Part shown: in pieces, positions 17,220 through 27,033 of the stretch
Layout of the letters: each line of letters opens with the position of its first letter
How positions within the stretch are numbered: the stretch's first letter is position 1
Assembly (NCBI GenBank): GCA_026224975.1
Contig: JAMFRW010000247.1
Span: forward strand, 1-56,420
DNA: 56,420 nucleotides
Direction of reading: 5' to 3'
DNA from: Rhodoferax sp.
GTDB lineage: Bacteria > Pseudomonadota > Gammaproteobacteria > Burkholderiales > Burkholderiaceae_C
Made by a program: the position numbers and the translations under genes
The notes under the pieces: generated by a model
Seen by the model: the letters and a program-made list of their open reading frames with translations, nothing else
Databases searched by the model: none
What the model was told of the DNA's origin: nothing

Positions 17220-17894
17220 TCAGACCGGCTCTTTCGTGTCGTTCATGAGGATCGGCACCGCAGCCAGGATCGGGGGAACGGCGAAGCACCACATGCCCAG
17301 TTGGCTGTACAAGACCGCGCCGCCAGCACAGCCGAGCGCAAAAGCCGCCACGTTGGCGAACATCTTCGACATGCGGGCCGTGGCGGCTGCTTTCGCTTCA
17401 GGCGGGAGCCCTCGGATCAGGTCGGCCACGTCGATCATGATCTGGGTCGTGGTACCGGTCATGAGCGTCGTCGGCGGCGCACTCGCCAGATGGATGCGCG
17501 ACGCCGCGTTCTGAATCGCCATCGCCGAGACGAGGACCATGCCTGTGACAATGCTCGCGAGGTCATCACCCTTGCCACTGGCACCTGTCCGGATGGCCAT
17601 CACAGCGCCGACCACCAGCAACACGAGTTGCAACGAGAGCATCGTCCGAAGAATGGGCAGCCCAAGCCTGGGTAGCGACTGCGCGAACAGCCGGGTCACG
17701 ATGATGACCACGCAAAAGACCGGGAGCGCAAGCAATTTGGCCAGTGCGCCAGAGCTGCCCAGAACGAGCGCCGCCCCGAGCGTCACGAAGTTGCCCGTGA
17801 CGTGCGCCGTGAACAGGCCCTGCAAGGCCAGAAAACCTGCGGTGTCGACGTATCCCGCATTCAGGCTCAGGCAGACAGGAGTCGTGAATTTCAT
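17220..17894 (-). CDS. DUF1275 (YoaK-like) membrane protein
   Basis: This 224-residue multi-pass inner-membrane protein of the YoaK/DUF1275 family has about six hydrophobic segments. Family hallmarks are LNAGYVDTAGFLALQGLFTAHVTGN (read here as LNAGYVDTAGF and LFTAHVTGN) near the start and a second-half repeat-like TTLMTGTTTQ. I chose the ATG at 17894, preceded by AGGACT; an open frame runs 43 codons further upstream without family similarity. Function of the family is not established. It is convergent with the hydroxyquinol dioxygenase gene and 53 bp downstream of the amidohydrolase gene, possibly cotranscribed with it. Confidence 0.82.
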   Translation of the reverse strand: MKFTTPVCLSLNAGYVDTAGFLALQGLFTAHVTGNFVTLGAALVLGSSGALAKLLALPVFCVVIIVTRLFAQSLPRLGLPILRTMLSLQLVLLVVGAVMAIRTGASGKGDDLASIVTGMVLVSAMAIQNAASRIHLASAPPTTLMTGTTTQIMIDVADLIRGLPPEAKAAATARMSKMFANVAAFALGCAGGAVLYSQLGMWCFAVPPILAAVPILMNDTKEPV

Positions 17895-17947
17895 CGGAGT
17901 CCTTTGAACAGGAATTTGGGATGCCGCATGATCCTTGCAGCCCGAGT

Positions 17948-19837
17948 TCAGACGGCCCAGCACGCGCAGCCCAGCGCGCCCCAGAACCCTTTCAGGTCCG
18001 AGATCGGCAAGCTCGCGGTCCACGCCGTGGCGTGTCGGTGATCATGCACGTTGCAGCGCTTGGCACATGAACAGTTCGCGGCGTTGTGCATAGCAACTGC
18101 CTGCAGCGGCTTTCCTTCCTGATCACCCCAAGCCGCAAAGCCGCCGAAGCTCCGCACCGGCGACCAGTCCGGCATGGCCGGTGGCGGTGCGCCTTCGTCC
18201 TCGGTGGTGAACGCACCTGCAGCGAAGACCACCTTGCCACCGACCATCGTCAAGACCGAGGTGGTGTCCGCAATGTCCGACTCGGGGCATGCGAAGAAGT
18301 CGCGGTCAGGCACCACGAGATCGGCGAACTGGCCCTCCTGGATACGGCCCTTCTTGCCCTCTTCGTTGGAGAACCAGGTGACGTTCTCGGTCCACATGCG
18401 CAATGCGGTTTCGCGATCGAGGCAGTTGCGCTGCGGATAAATCTGCAGACCGCCGACCGTCTTGCCGGTGATCATCCAGGCGAGCGAGACCCACGGGTTG
18501 TAGGAGGCCACCCGCGTTGCATCCGTACCCGCGGACACCTTGACACCCTTGTCCAGCATGCGGGCAATCGGCGGCGTGGCCGCTGCGGCGCCAGCGCCAT
18601 ACCGCTCTACAAAATACTCGCCCTGATAAGCCATGCGATGCTGAACGGCGATGCCGCCGCCCAACGCGGCGATGCGGTCGATCGACTTGTCGGAAATGGT
18701 CTCGGCATGGTCGAAGAACCAGTTGAGCCCGGCCAACGGGATTTCCTGGTTCACGCGCTCGAAGACGTCCAGCGAGCGACTGATGGTTTCGTCGTAGGTC
18801 GCGTGCATGCGCCAGGGCCAGCGGTTTTGCGCAAGGATGCGCACCACGTCTTCGAGCTCGCCCTCCATCTCTCCCGGCATGTCGGGCCGCGGCTGCCGGA
18901 AGTCCTCGAAGTCCGCCGCCGAATAGACCAGCATCTCGCCGGCGCCGTTGTGCCGGAAGTAGTCGTCGCCTTGTTTGTACTTCGTGCTCGCCGTCCAGTT
19001 CAGAAAGTCGTCTTTTTCCTTCTTCGGCTTTTGCGTGAAGAGGTTGTAGGCCAGACGTATCGTCAATTGACCTTCGTCCGCGAGCTTCTGGATGACCTGG
19101 TAGTCATCGGGGTAGCTCTGCGCGCCGCCGCCGGCGTCGATCACGCCGGTGACGCCGAGGCGATTGAGCTCGCGCATGAAGTGCTGTGTCGAATTCAGCT
19201 GGTAGTCGAACCGCAGCTTCGGACCCTTTGACAGGGTGGCGTACAGGATCGCCGCGTTCGGCTTCGCCAGCAGCAAACCGGTGGGGTCGCCATCGCTGTC
19301 GCGCAGGATCTGACCACCCGGCGGCTCGGGCGTGTCACGGGTGTAGCCCACGGCGCGCAGGGCAGCACCGTTCAGCAGGGCGCGGTCGTAGAGATGCAGG
19401 ATGAACACCGGCGTGTCCGGCGCCACGGCGTTGAGCTCGTCGATGGTCGGCAGCCGCTTCTCGGCGAACTGGTGCTCGGTGAAGCCGCCCACCACCCGCA
19501 CCCACTGGGGCGCCGGCGTGATGGCGACCTGCCGCTGGAGCATGTTCATCGCGTCAGCGAGCGACTTCACGCCGTCCCAGCGCAACTCCATGTTGAAGCT
19601 CAGCCCGCCACGGATGACATGGGTGTGGTTGTCGATCAGACCCGGCAGCGCGCGCTTTCCCTGCAGGTCGATCACGCGGGTGGCCCGCCCCGCCAAGGCC
19701 ATCACCTCGCCATCGCTGCCGACGCGAACGAAACGGCCGTCCTTGACCGCCACGGCGCTGGCCGTCGGTTTGCTCTTGTCCAGGGTGGTGAACTTGCCAT
19801 GATGGAGGATGAGGTCGGGTGCCATGTCGTTCGTCAT
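17948..19837 (-). CDS. YtcJ-like amidohydrolase
   Basis: The 629-residue metal-dependent hydrolase of the amidohydrolase superfamily shows the expected elements: LPGLIDNHTHVIRGG (HxH metal pair), a middle His-bearing MHATYDETISRSL, FFDHAETIS and the late SAGTDATRVASYNPW (metal Asp). The C-terminal tail after about residue 585 is rich in Cys and His (CSCAKRC, then VHDHRH), ending FWGALGCACWAV. That looks like an additional metal-binding appendage of this subfamily. I chose the ATG at 19837; the frame remains open 31 codons upstream. An isochorismatase-family gene lies 64 bp upstream on the same strand, suggesting a two-step hydrolytic pathway of unknown substrate. Confidence 0.8.
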   Translation of the reverse strand: MTNDMAPDLILHHGKFTTLDKSKPTASAVAVKDGRFVRVGSDGEVMALAGRATRVIDLQGKRALPGLIDNHTHVIRGGLSFNMELRWDGVKSLADAMNMLQRQVAITPAPQWVRVVGGFTEHQFAEKRLPTIDELNAVAPDTPVFILHLYDRALLNGAALRAVGYTRDTPEPPGGQILRDSDGDPTGLLLAKPNAAILYATLSKGPKLRFDYQLNSTQHFMRELNRLGVTGVIDAGGGAQSYPDDYQVIQKLADEGQLTIRLAYNLFTQKPKKEKDDFLNWTASTKYKQGDDYFRHNGAGEMLVYSAADFEDFRQPRPDMPGEMEGELEDVVRILAQNRWPWRMHATYDETISRSLDVFERVNQEIPLAGLNWFFDHAETISDKSIDRIAALGGGIAVQHRMAYQGEYFVERYGAGAAAATPPIARMLDKGVKVSAGTDATRVASYNPWVSLAWMITGKTVGGLQIYPQRNCLDRETALRMWTENVTWFSNEEGKKGRIQEGQFADLVVPDRDFFACPESDIADTTSVLTMVGGKVVFAAGAFTTEDEGAPPPAMPDWSPVRSFGGFAAWGDQEGKPLQAVAMHNAANCSCAKRCNVHDHRHATAWTASLPISDLKGFWGALGCACWAV

Positions 19838-19901
19838 TTCGTATCTCGTGTTTGGTCTTGGCCGACCAGGGCGAGGAGGTAAACCTTCATGTGAACCTGA
19901 C

Positions 19902-20555
19902 TCAGCCTTCGTGCGCGCCGAACATCGCATGCGCGTAGTTCAAGCCGATGCCATAGGCGCCGGCGAAGTCTCGCGCGATGCCGGTGGTCAGTTCGTAGGT
20001 GTCGCCGCGTGCCCAGTCGCGCTGCATCTCCAGCAGGTACTGAACCGAGGTCAAGGGCTGCGCGCCAGCCTGCACCATGCGATCCATCGCCCGGTTGTGC
20101 GCCTCGTCGGAGACATCACCGCAGGCGTCTGCGATCACGTACACCTCGAAGCCCTGGTCGAGCGCCGAAAGTGCCGGCCCGACAATGCATACGCTGGTCC
20201 ACAGCCCGCTGAGCACGATGCGCTTCTTGGCGATGCGGTTCACCTCGGTGATGACGGCGGCGTCTTCCCAGGTGTTCATCGACGTGCGGTCGAGCATCTT
20301 CTGCCCTGGGAATGCCCCGGTGATCTCGGTGAACATCGGTCCGGAGAAGGTCTTCTCCGCAACGGTCGTCAAGATGGTCGGCACCTTGAAGCCTGCCGCA
20401 GCGTGTGCGACCAGCGCCGCGTTGGTGCGCAGCAGAACCGGATCGATGGACCGGGTGGCGAAGGCCATCTGCGACTGAAAGTCGATCATGACCAGCGTGT
20501 GATCGATCGGGGTGAGCAGCTTGGCGCCGGGGGTGGGCTTGGCGATAGGGGTCAT
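19902..20555 (-). CDS. Isochorismatase-family cysteine hydrolase (YcaC-like)
   Basis: The 217-residue product has the family's catalytic Asp in LVMIDFQSQMAF (D25) and nucleophilic Cys in SGLWTSVCIVGPA (C123), with the cis-peptide region just before it. Members hydrolyse amides, nicotinamide-like compounds or related substrates in the cytoplasm; the YcaC branch has no settled substrate. It is the first gene of a minus-strand unit with the YtcJ-like amidohydrolase and diverges from a LysR gene 157 bp away. That arrangement usually means local control by the LysR protein. Confidence 0.85.
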   Translation of the reverse strand: MTPIAKPTPGAKLLTPIDHTLVMIDFQSQMAFATRSIDPVLLRTNAALVAHAAAGFKVPTILTTVAEKTFSGPMFTEITGAFPGQKMLDRTSMNTWEDAAVITEVNRIAKKRIVLSGLWTSVCIVGPALSALDQGFEVYVIADACGDVSDEAHNRAMDRMVQAGAQPLTSVQYLLEMQRDWARGDTYELTTGIARDFAGAYGIGLNYAHAMFGAHEG

Positions 20556-20654
20556 ATCGTTTCCTGTGTGAAATCACCGCAAAGGGGTGGGTGTGCGAGG
20601 GTTGAACTCACCTTGATCCAAGGTCTTGGTGATGCCGTCACGCCAATAAGATAC

Positions 20655-20703
20655 GCTCGATCGAGCAGCAAATAAATGGAGCAGATGGAATGAGATCATT
20701 TCC
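20655..20703. promoter_or_regulatory. Candidate LysR operator region between isochorismatase and lysR
   Basis: Two palindromes lie in the 157-bp divergent gap. One is a perfect 12-mer, GCTCGATCGAGC (20655-20666). The other is GGAATGA-GATC-ATTTCC-like (20687-20703), immediately before the LysR start. Their position fits autoregulation and control of the divergent hydrolase genes. Recognition is by symmetry and placement only. Confidence 0.35.
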
Positions 20704-20712
20704 AATCTCGTC

Positions 20713-21654
20713 ATGATCAAACTGCCAGACCTCGAGGCATGGGCCATCTTTGCCAAGGTGGTGGAGATGGGCTCCTTCGCGAAAGCGGCCGACGAGTTGG
20801 GGCTGTCGCAGGCGACCGTGTCGAAGGCGATCACGCGGCTGGAGTCGCGGGTGAAGACAACGCTGCTCCACCGGACCTCGCGCAAGATGTCGCTGACCGA
20901 AAGTGGCCGCGGCGCCCTGGAACGAGCAGCTCGCATCCTCGACGAAGGGGAGGCGGTCGAGTTGGAGGTCGCGGCGCAATCTGCCAATCCCCACGGCCTG
21001 ATCCGACTGGCGGCGCCCATGTCGTTCGGAATCAGCCATCTGGCGCCGCTGCTGCCGGATTTCATGGCGAGTTATCCCGACATAGCCCTGGAGGTCGACT
21101 TCGGCGACGAGATCATCGATGTCATCGAGCACCGGATCGACATTGCGCTGCGAATCTCGAGCCTGGCCGATTCGACACTGCTGGCCAGGCGAATGTGCGC
21201 GGTTCGGCTGCTGCTGGTCGGCTCGCCCGAATACCTCGACCGCCACGGCCGCCCCGAGCACCCTCGCGAACTCAGCGGCCATCGGGCGTTCTTCTACACG
21301 AACTCACATCTGGGCGATGCGTGGCGCTTCGAACACCGCCGGCTCGGGGCCTTTGCGATCAGCGTGCCCGCCCCGCTGCGCGTCAACAACGCCGAAGCCT
21401 TGATGCCGGTGCTGCTGGCGGGCCAGGGGCTGGCACTGCAGCCGGAATTTATTTGCTGGGCGGAACTGCAGAGCGGGCGGCTCGAACAGGTCCTTCCCGA
21501 ATGGGTCTCGCCGCCGATTGCGCTGCACATCGTGACGCCACCGCACCGGGCGCGACCGATGCGAGTGCAACTCCTGATCGACTACCTGGCGCATTGTTTT
21601 GCCAACGCGCCCTGGGCTCAGAAGACGCCGGTCGGCAAGCGGCGCGCCAGGTAG
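20713..21654 (+). CDS. LysR-family regulator
   Basis: The 313-residue protein has an N-terminal winged helix-turn-helix (LEAWAIFAKVVEMGSFAKAA, then LGLSQATVSKAITRLESRV) and a substrate-binding domain beginning GLIRLAAPMSFGISHLAP. It belongs to the large CrgA/PA2206-like branch. It is transcribed divergently from the isochorismatase/amidohydrolase pair, so it probably controls those genes. It ends 11 bp before the convergent enoyl-CoA hydratase gene. The effector is unknown. Confidence 0.88.
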   Translation: MIKLPDLEAWAIFAKVVEMGSFAKAADELGLSQATVSKAITRLESRVKTTLLHRTSRKMSLTESGRGALERAARILDEGEAVELEVAAQSANPHGLIRLAAPMSFGISHLAPLLPDFMASYPDIALEVDFGDEIIDVIEHRIDIALRISSLADSTLLARRMCAVRLLLVGSPEYLDRHGRPEHPRELSGHRAFFYTNSHLGDAWRFEHRRLGAFAISVPAPLRVNNAEALMPVLLAGQGLALQPEFICWAELQSGRLEQVLPEWVSPPIALHIVTPPHRARPMRVQLLIDYLAHCFANAPWAQKTPVGKRRAR

Positions 21655-21665
21655 GGGCGTGACGA

Positions 21666-22481
21666 TCAGCGGCCGGTGAACCGCGCCGGCCGCTTCTCGA
21701 CGAACGAGCGCACGCCTTCGGCCAGGTCTTCGCTCGCCAGCATGCGCTGCGCGATCTCGTCGAAATCGGCCACGGCGGCGGCCTGGCCTTGTTCGATGCA
21801 CTTGATGACGTTGAGCCGTGTCGCGATGACCGCCAGCGGCGCCTGCGCGGCGATGCGCTGGGCGATCGCCAAGGCCTCTTCCAGCTCGCCGCCAGCCGGC
21901 ACGACCTTCTGCACGAAGCCCAGGCGCAAGGCCTCGGCGCTGCCGAACTCGTCGCCCGTCAACAGCAGCAGCATGGCGTTGCCCATGCCGGCCCGTTCGG
22001 CGAAGCGCAGCGTGGCGCCACCGCCGGCCATCAGGCCGCGCTGCACTTCCTTTTGCGAGAAGCGGCAGTCGTCGGCCGCGACCACCACATCGGCGCCCAG
22101 CATCAGCTCGATGCCCACCGTGAAGCAGATGCCCTTCACGGCCGCGACCACCGGCTTGTTGCGGCGCGGGTGGCCGGGGGTGCCGAAGTCGTGCGGGTCT
22201 TGCAAGCCTTCGGGGATCAGCTTGCCGCCGGCTTTCAGGTATTCGGAGACGATGGGCAGGTCGAGCCCGGCGGTGAAATGCGCGCCGGCGGCGTGCAGCA
22301 GGCCCACGCGCAGGCCGGGCTCGGCGTCCAGCCGGGTGTAGGCCTCGGCGAGTTGCCGGAACATGGCAGGCGTCCAGCCGTTGCGCTTGGCCGGGCGGTT
22401 GATGCCGATCAGCAGCACGTCGCCGATGACCTGTGTGTCGATGCAGCCTTCGGCGGGCGGGGTGGTGAATTCGATCGTCAT
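21666..22481 (-). CDS. Enoyl-CoA hydratase/isomerase family protein
   Basis: The 271-residue crotonase-fold protein has an oxyanion-hole segment AAGAHFTAGLDLP (about 63-75), a second catalytic segment AVKGICFTVGIELMLGADVV, and the C-terminal trimerisation helix region with RSFVEKRPARFTGR. The start is taken at the ATG at 22481; an open extension of 21 codons upstream is basic and unlike the family. The usual catalytic Glu positions are not both clear, so hydratase and isomerase cannot be separated. It is monocistronic between a convergent LysR gene and the divergent helicase gene. Confidence 0.82.
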   Translation of the reverse strand: MTIEFTTPPAEGCIDTQVIGDVLLIGINRPAKRNGWTPAMFRQLAEAYTRLDAEPGLRVGLLHAAGAHFTAGLDLPIVSEYLKAGGKLIPEGLQDPHDFGTPGHPRRNKPVVAAVKGICFTVGIELMLGADVVVAADDCRFSQKEVQRGLMAGGGATLRFAERAGMGNAMLLLLTGDEFGSAEALRLGFVQKVVPAGGELEEALAIAQRIAAQAPLAVIATRLNVIKCIEQGQAAAVADFDEIAQRMLASEDLAEGVRSFVEKRPARFTGR

Positions 22482-22659
22482 GGGGTTGTGTCTCCGGGAA
22501 AATAATCGCCTCCGATGGTGTCGCATGCAGTGGCCGGGCGTCATTCGGAAACTTCATGCGGCCGATGAAAGCCCTGCATGCCGCAGATGGCTTGCTTGCG
22601 TTGGCCTTAACTGCCCCGACGTTCTAAGCTTCGTCCATTCTTCGCCGCCACAGATCGAC

Positions 22660-25600
22660 GTGTCCCTCACCACCTTCCACCCCGCTGTTCAGGCCTGGTT
22701 CGAACGCAGCTTCCCTTCGCCCACACCGGCGCAGGCGGCAGCGTGGCCGGCCATTCAGGCCGGCAAGCACACGCTGGTGGCTGCACCCACGGGCTCGGGC
22801 AAAACGCTCACCGCCTTCCTCGCGGCCCTCGATGGCCTGGTGCGTCAGGGTCTCACACCTGAAGGTTTGCCCGACGAAACCGTGGTGGTCTATGTGTCGC
22901 CCCTCAAGGCACTCTCGAACGACATCCGCCTCAACCTTGAAGCCCCGCTGGCCGGCATCCGCGAAGAATTCGCGAAGCTCGGCCTGCCCGATGTCCACAT
23001 CCGCACTGCCGTGCGCACCGGTGACACGCCGGCCTCGGAGCGGCAAAAGGCACTGCGCAAGCCACCGCATGTGTTCGTGACCACGCCTGAATCCTTGTAT
23101 GTGCTGATGGGCTCGGTTTCGGGGCGGCGGGTGCTCTCGACGGTGCGCACGGTGATCGTCGACGAGATCCACGCGCTCGCGGCCAGCAAGCGCGGCAGCC
23201 ACCTGGCCTTGACGCTGGAACGGCTGCAGGCGCTTCACGGCGAACCCGTCGTACGCATCGGCCTCTCGGCCACGCAGAAGCCCATCACCGACGTGGCGCG
23301 GTTTCTCACCGGCGGCGCGCCGTGCGAGATCGTCGACATCGGTTATGCCCGCGAGCGCGATCTGGCGCTCGAAGTACCGCCCACGCCGCTGAGCGTGGTG
23401 ATGTCGAACGACCAATGGGAGCAGGTGTACGGCAGGGTGACGGAGCTGGTGCTGTCGCATCGCACGACGCTGGTCTTCGTCAACACCCGCCGCATGGCCG
23501 AGCGCGCGGCGCGGCACCTGGGCGAACGGCTGGGCCGCGAGGCCGTCGCGGCGCACCACGGCAGTCTCTCGAAAGAATCCCGCCTGCTCGCCGAGCAGCG
23601 CTTGAAGCGCGGTGAACTCAAGGTGCTGGTGGCCACCGCATCGCTGGAGCTCGGGCTCGACATCGGCGATGTGGACCTGGTGTGCCAGCTCGGCTCGCCG
23701 CGCTCGATCGCCACCTTTTTACAGCGGGCAGGGCGCTCCGGCCACGCGGTGGGCGGCACGCCGAAGGCGCGGCTCTTTCCGCAATCGCGCGATGAGCTGG
23801 TGGAGTGCGCCGCGCTGCTCGACAGCGTGCGCCGCGGCGAGCTCGATGCGCTGCGCCTGGTGCCCGCGCCGCTCGATGTGCTGGCGCAGCAGATCGTCGC
23901 CGAGGTGGCCTGCCGCGAGTGGGACGAGGATGAACTCTTTGCGCTCGTCACACGCGCCTGGCCGTATCGGCAACTGACACGCGAGGACTACGCCGCGGTC
24001 GTGCGCATGGTCTCCGATGGCTTCTCCACGCGCCAGGGGCCGCGCGCCGGTTATGTGCACCGGGATGCCGTTCATCACCGGCTGCGCGAGCGCAAGGGCG
24101 CGCGGCTCACCGCGCTCACCTCCGGCGGCACCATTCCCGAAGCCGGCGACTACACCGTGATGCTCGAACCACAGGCCGACAAGATCGGCACGGTCAACGA
24201 GGACTTTGCCGTGGAAAGCATCGCCGGTGATGTGTTCCAGCTCGGCAACACCAGCTACCGCATCCTGCGCATCGAGCCGGGCAAGGTGCGCGTGGAAGAT
24301 GCGCAAGGCGCCGCGCCCAACATCCCGTTCTGGCTCGGTGAGGCGCCGGGGCGCACCGATGAACTCTCGTTTGCCGTCTCGCGCCTGCGGGCCGATTTCG
24401 AACGGCAGTGGCGCGTGGGAACGCCCGACGAGGCCTTGGCCTGGGCAAGCGCAACGCTGGGGCTGGACGGTGCCGCGGCGCGCCAACTCGTCGACTACCT
24501 CGGCCGCAGCCTGACAGCACTCGGTGCCTTGCCCACGCAAGACCGCATCGTGCTCGAACGCTTCTTCGACGAATCCGGCGGCATGCAGCTCGTGCTCCAT
24601 TCACCACGCGGCAGCCGCCTGAACCGCGCCTGGGGCCTCGCGCTGCGCAAGCGCTTTTGCCGCACCTTCGATTTCGAACTGCAGGCGGCTGCGACAGAAG
24701 ATGCGATTGTTCTGTCGCTCTCCACCAGCCACAGCTTTGCGCTCGAGGAGGTCGCCCACTACCTGCACAGCCACACAGCGCTGAATGTGCTGGTGCAGGC
24801 GCTGCTCGAAGCGCCGCTTTTCGGCGTGCGCTGGCGCTGGAACGCCATCACCGCGCTGGCCCTGCCGCGCTTTCGCGGCGGCCGCAAGGTGGCGCCGCAG
24901 CTTCAACGCATGAAATCCGAGGACTTGCTGGCGGCGGTGTTTCCGGATCAGGTGGCCTGCCTGGAAAACATCGTCGGTGAACGCGAAATCCCCGACCACC
25001 CGCTGGTCGCGCAGACGCTGGACGATTGCCTGCACGAGGCCATGGACGCCGAAGGCTGGCTCGCCTTGTTGCGCCGGTTGGAGGCGGGTGAGATCGAAGT
25101 CATCGCGCGTGACCTGGCCGGCCCGTCGCCGCTCGCCGCCGAGGCGCTCAACGCCAAGCCCTACGCCTTCCTCGACGACGCGCCGCTGGAAGAGCGCCGC
25201 ACGCAGGCCGTGCAAAACCGTCGCTATGCCGACCCCGACAACGCCGACGACTTGGGCCAGCTCGATGCTGCGGCCATCGCCAGCGTGCGTGCAGAAACCT
25301 GGCCGCTGGTGCGCGGTGTCGATGAGATGCACGAGGCGCTGAGCCTGCTGGGTGTGGTCACCGATGGCGAAGTGTCTCGCTGCGGCTGGGCCGATGGGCT
25401 CGGAGCGCTGGCGAGGGCAGGGCGAGCGACACGGTTGAGCATCGCATCGGCGACCAGCGGTTTGTGGACCGCCGCCGAGCGCCTCGCCGACGCGCGCCTG
25501 CTGTACGCCGATGCCATCCTGCGGCCAGTCATCGAACCACCGGCCGAATACGCAGCGCCCAGCGGCAGCCGGGACGAGGTGCTGCGCGATCTGCTGCGCT

Positions 25601-27033
25601 CGCGACTGGGCGGCTTGGGGCCGGTGTCGGTGGAAGCGCTGCAATCGCAACTGCAATTGAATCGCCCGGAGATCGAGCAAGCACTGCTCACGCTGCAAAG
25701 CGAAGGCGCCGTCATGCAAGGGCGCTTCACGCCCGGTGCGGTTGAGGTGGAATGGTGCGAGCGCCACCTGCTCGCGCGCATCCACCGCTATACGCTGCGG
25801 CGGCTGCGGCAGGAGATCGAGCCGGTCGAGCCGCGTGACTTCGCGCGCTTCCTGCTCGATTGGCAGCAGGTCGGTGCCGGCCGGCAAGTCGAAGGCCCGG
25901 AGGCGCTGCCCGCGGTGCTGGCGCTGCTCGAAGGTTACGAAGCACCAGCCGGTCAATGGGAAGCCGAGATCCTGCCCGCGCGGCTGCGCGACTATTCCTC
26001 GTCGTGGCTCGACGACCTGTGCACCGCCGGACGCACCACCTGGACTCGCTTGCGGCCCTCGACCGCGACAGGCCCCGGCAGTGGCGGCGCATCGCTTCGA
26101 ACCACGCCTGTCTTGCTGCTGCCGCGCCGGAGCGCCGCGCTGTGGGCCCGCGTGGCGCCGCCCGTGGCCGAAGACGCCGCGCTCGGCTCCCGCGCCGAGC
26201 GTCTGGCCGACTACCTGGGCGCGCATGGCGCTTCGTTCTTCGACGAGATGCAGCAGGGCACGCGCCTCTTGCCCGTGGAACTGGAAGAGGCGCTGGCAGA
26301 ACTGGTGGTGCGCGGCCGAGCCAACTGCGACAGTTTCGCCGGCCTGCGCGCGCTGATGGTGCCGGCCTCCAAGCGCCCGTCGGCGCATTCGGCGGGCCGG
26401 TCGCGCCACCGCGCAAGGCGGCCGCTCTTCGGCATCGAGGATGCGGGGCGATGGTCACTCGTGCGCGCCAGCCAAGCGCCTGATGCGGCGGCGACTGCAG
26501 CCGAAACGACCAGATCGGCAGACGACAGCGAACACATCGTCAAGACCCTGCTGCGCCGCTACGGTGTCATCACCTGGCGCCTGCTCGAACGCGAGCCCGC
26601 GTGGCTGCCGCCATGGCGCGACCTGGTGCGCATCTGCCGCCGCCTGGAAGCGCGCGGCGAACTGCGCGGCGGCCGCTTCATCGCCGGCGTCTCCGGCGAA
26701 CAGTTCGCGCTTCCCGAAGCCGTGGCGCGCATGCGAGAGGTGCGCCGGCAGCCGCCCGATCCGGCATGGGTCTGCCTGGCTGCGGCCGATCCGGCAAACC
26801 TGCTCGGTACGCTGCTGCCTGGACCGAAGCTCCCGCGCACTGCGGGCTCGCGGGTTTTATACCGCGATGGGGTGCCGGTGGCGACGTTGGTGGCTGGGGT
26901 GGTGACGGTGCTGATCGATATGTCGGGCGAGGAACAACAGCGGGCCGAGAGGGCGCTTGTGCTGGATCCGGGTTTGCGCTTCCTTGACGCCAGCGTCACT
27001 CGTTCATTGAGTCTCGATGGTAAGACAGAATGA
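22660..27033 (+). CDS. lhr: Lhr-type large ATP-dependent helicase
   Basis: The 1457-residue superfamily 2 helicase starts with a DEAD/DEAH core: Walker A APTGSGKT (about 42-49), YVSPLKALSNDIR (motif Ia), TTPESLYVLM, DEIH in IVDEIHALA, LSATQKP (motif III), and a second RecA domain with ASLELGLDIGDVDLV and QRAGRSGH. The winged-helix, Lhr-specific and long C-terminal domains fill the remaining two thirds, as in full-length Lhr. Lhr proteins unwind 3'-tailed DNA and RNA:DNA duplexes and act in repair. I chose a GTG start because no suitable ATG exists before the helicase core; the open frame upstream overlaps the divergent enoyl-CoA hydratase. The 3' end overlaps the convergent small gene by 30 nt. 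Confidence 0.88.
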   Translation: MSLTTFHPAVQAWFERSFPSPTPAQAAAWPAIQAGKHTLVAAPTGSGKTLTAFLAALDGLVRQGLTPEGLPDETVVVYVSPLKALSNDIRLNLEAPLAGIREEFAKLGLPDVHIRTAVRTGDTPASERQKALRKPPHVFVTTPESLYVLMGSVSGRRVLSTVRTVIVDEIHALAASKRGSHLALTLERLQALHGEPVVRIGLSATQKPITDVARFLTGGAPCEIVDIGYARERDLALEVPPTPLSVVMSNDQWEQVYGRVTELVLSHRTTLVFVNTRRMAERAARHLGERLGREAVAAHHGSLSKESRLLAEQRLKRGELKVLVATASLELGLDIGDVDLVCQLGSPRSIATFLQRAGRSGHAVGGTPKARLFPQSRDELVECAALLDSVRRGELDALRLVPAPLDVLAQQIVAEVACREWDEDELFALVTRAWPYRQLTREDYAAVVRMVSDGFSTRQGPRAGYVHRDAVHHRLRERKGARLTALTSGGTIPEAGDYTVMLEPQADKIGTVNEDFAVESIAGDVFQLGNTSYRILRIEPGKVRVEDAQGAAPNIPFWLGEAPGRTDELSFAVSRLRADFERQWRVGTPDEALAWASATLGLDGAAARQLVDYLGRSLTALGALPTQDRIVLERFFDESGGMQLVLHSPRGSRLNRAWGLALRKRFCRTFDFELQAAATEDAIVLSLSTSHSFALEEVAHYLHSHTALNVLVQALLEAPLFGVRWRWNAITALALPRFRGGRKVAPQLQRMKSEDLLAAVFPDQVACLENIVGEREIPDHPLVAQTLDDCLHEAMDAEGWLALLRRLEAGEIEVIARDLAGPSPLAAEALNAKPYAFLDDAPLEERRTQAVQNRRYADPDNADDLGQLDAAAIASVRAETWPLVRGVDEMHEALSLLGVVTDGEVSRCGWADGLGALARAGRATRLSIASATSGLWTAAERLADARLLYADAILRPVIEPPAEYAAPSGSRDEVLRDLLRSRLGGLGPVSVEALQSQLQLNRPEIEQALLTLQSEGAVMQGRFTPGAVEVEWCERHLLARIHRYTLRRLRQEIEPVEPRDFARFLLDWQQVGAGRQVEGPEALPAVLALLEGYEAPAGQWEAEILPARLRDYSSSWLDDLCTAGRTTWTRLRPSTATGPGSGGASLRTTPVLLLPRRSAALWARVAPPVAEDAALGSRAERLADYLGAHGASFFDEMQQGTRLLPVELEEALAELVVRGRANCDSFAGLRALMVPASKRPSAHSAGRSRHRARRPLFGIEDAGRWSLVRASQAPDAAATAAETTRSADDSEHIVKTLLRRYGVITWRLLEREPAWLPPWRDLVRICRRLEARGELRGGRFIAGVSGEQFALPEAVARMREVRRQPPDPAWVCLAAADPANLLGTLLPGPKLPRTAGSRVLYRDGVPVATLVAGVVTVLIDMSGEEQQRAERALVLDPGLRFLDASVTRSLSLDGKTE

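Noticed and set aside
20655-20666. Perfect palindrome GCTCGATCGAGC considered as a terminator
   Set aside because: It has no loop or T-run and lies between divergent genes, so an operator is more sensible than a terminator.
22363-22659. Upstream extension of the Lhr helicase frame to an ATG at 22363
   Set aside because: The extra 99 codons overlap the divergent enoyl-CoA hydratase gene and carry no helicase similarity. The helicase domain begins right after the GTG at 22660.
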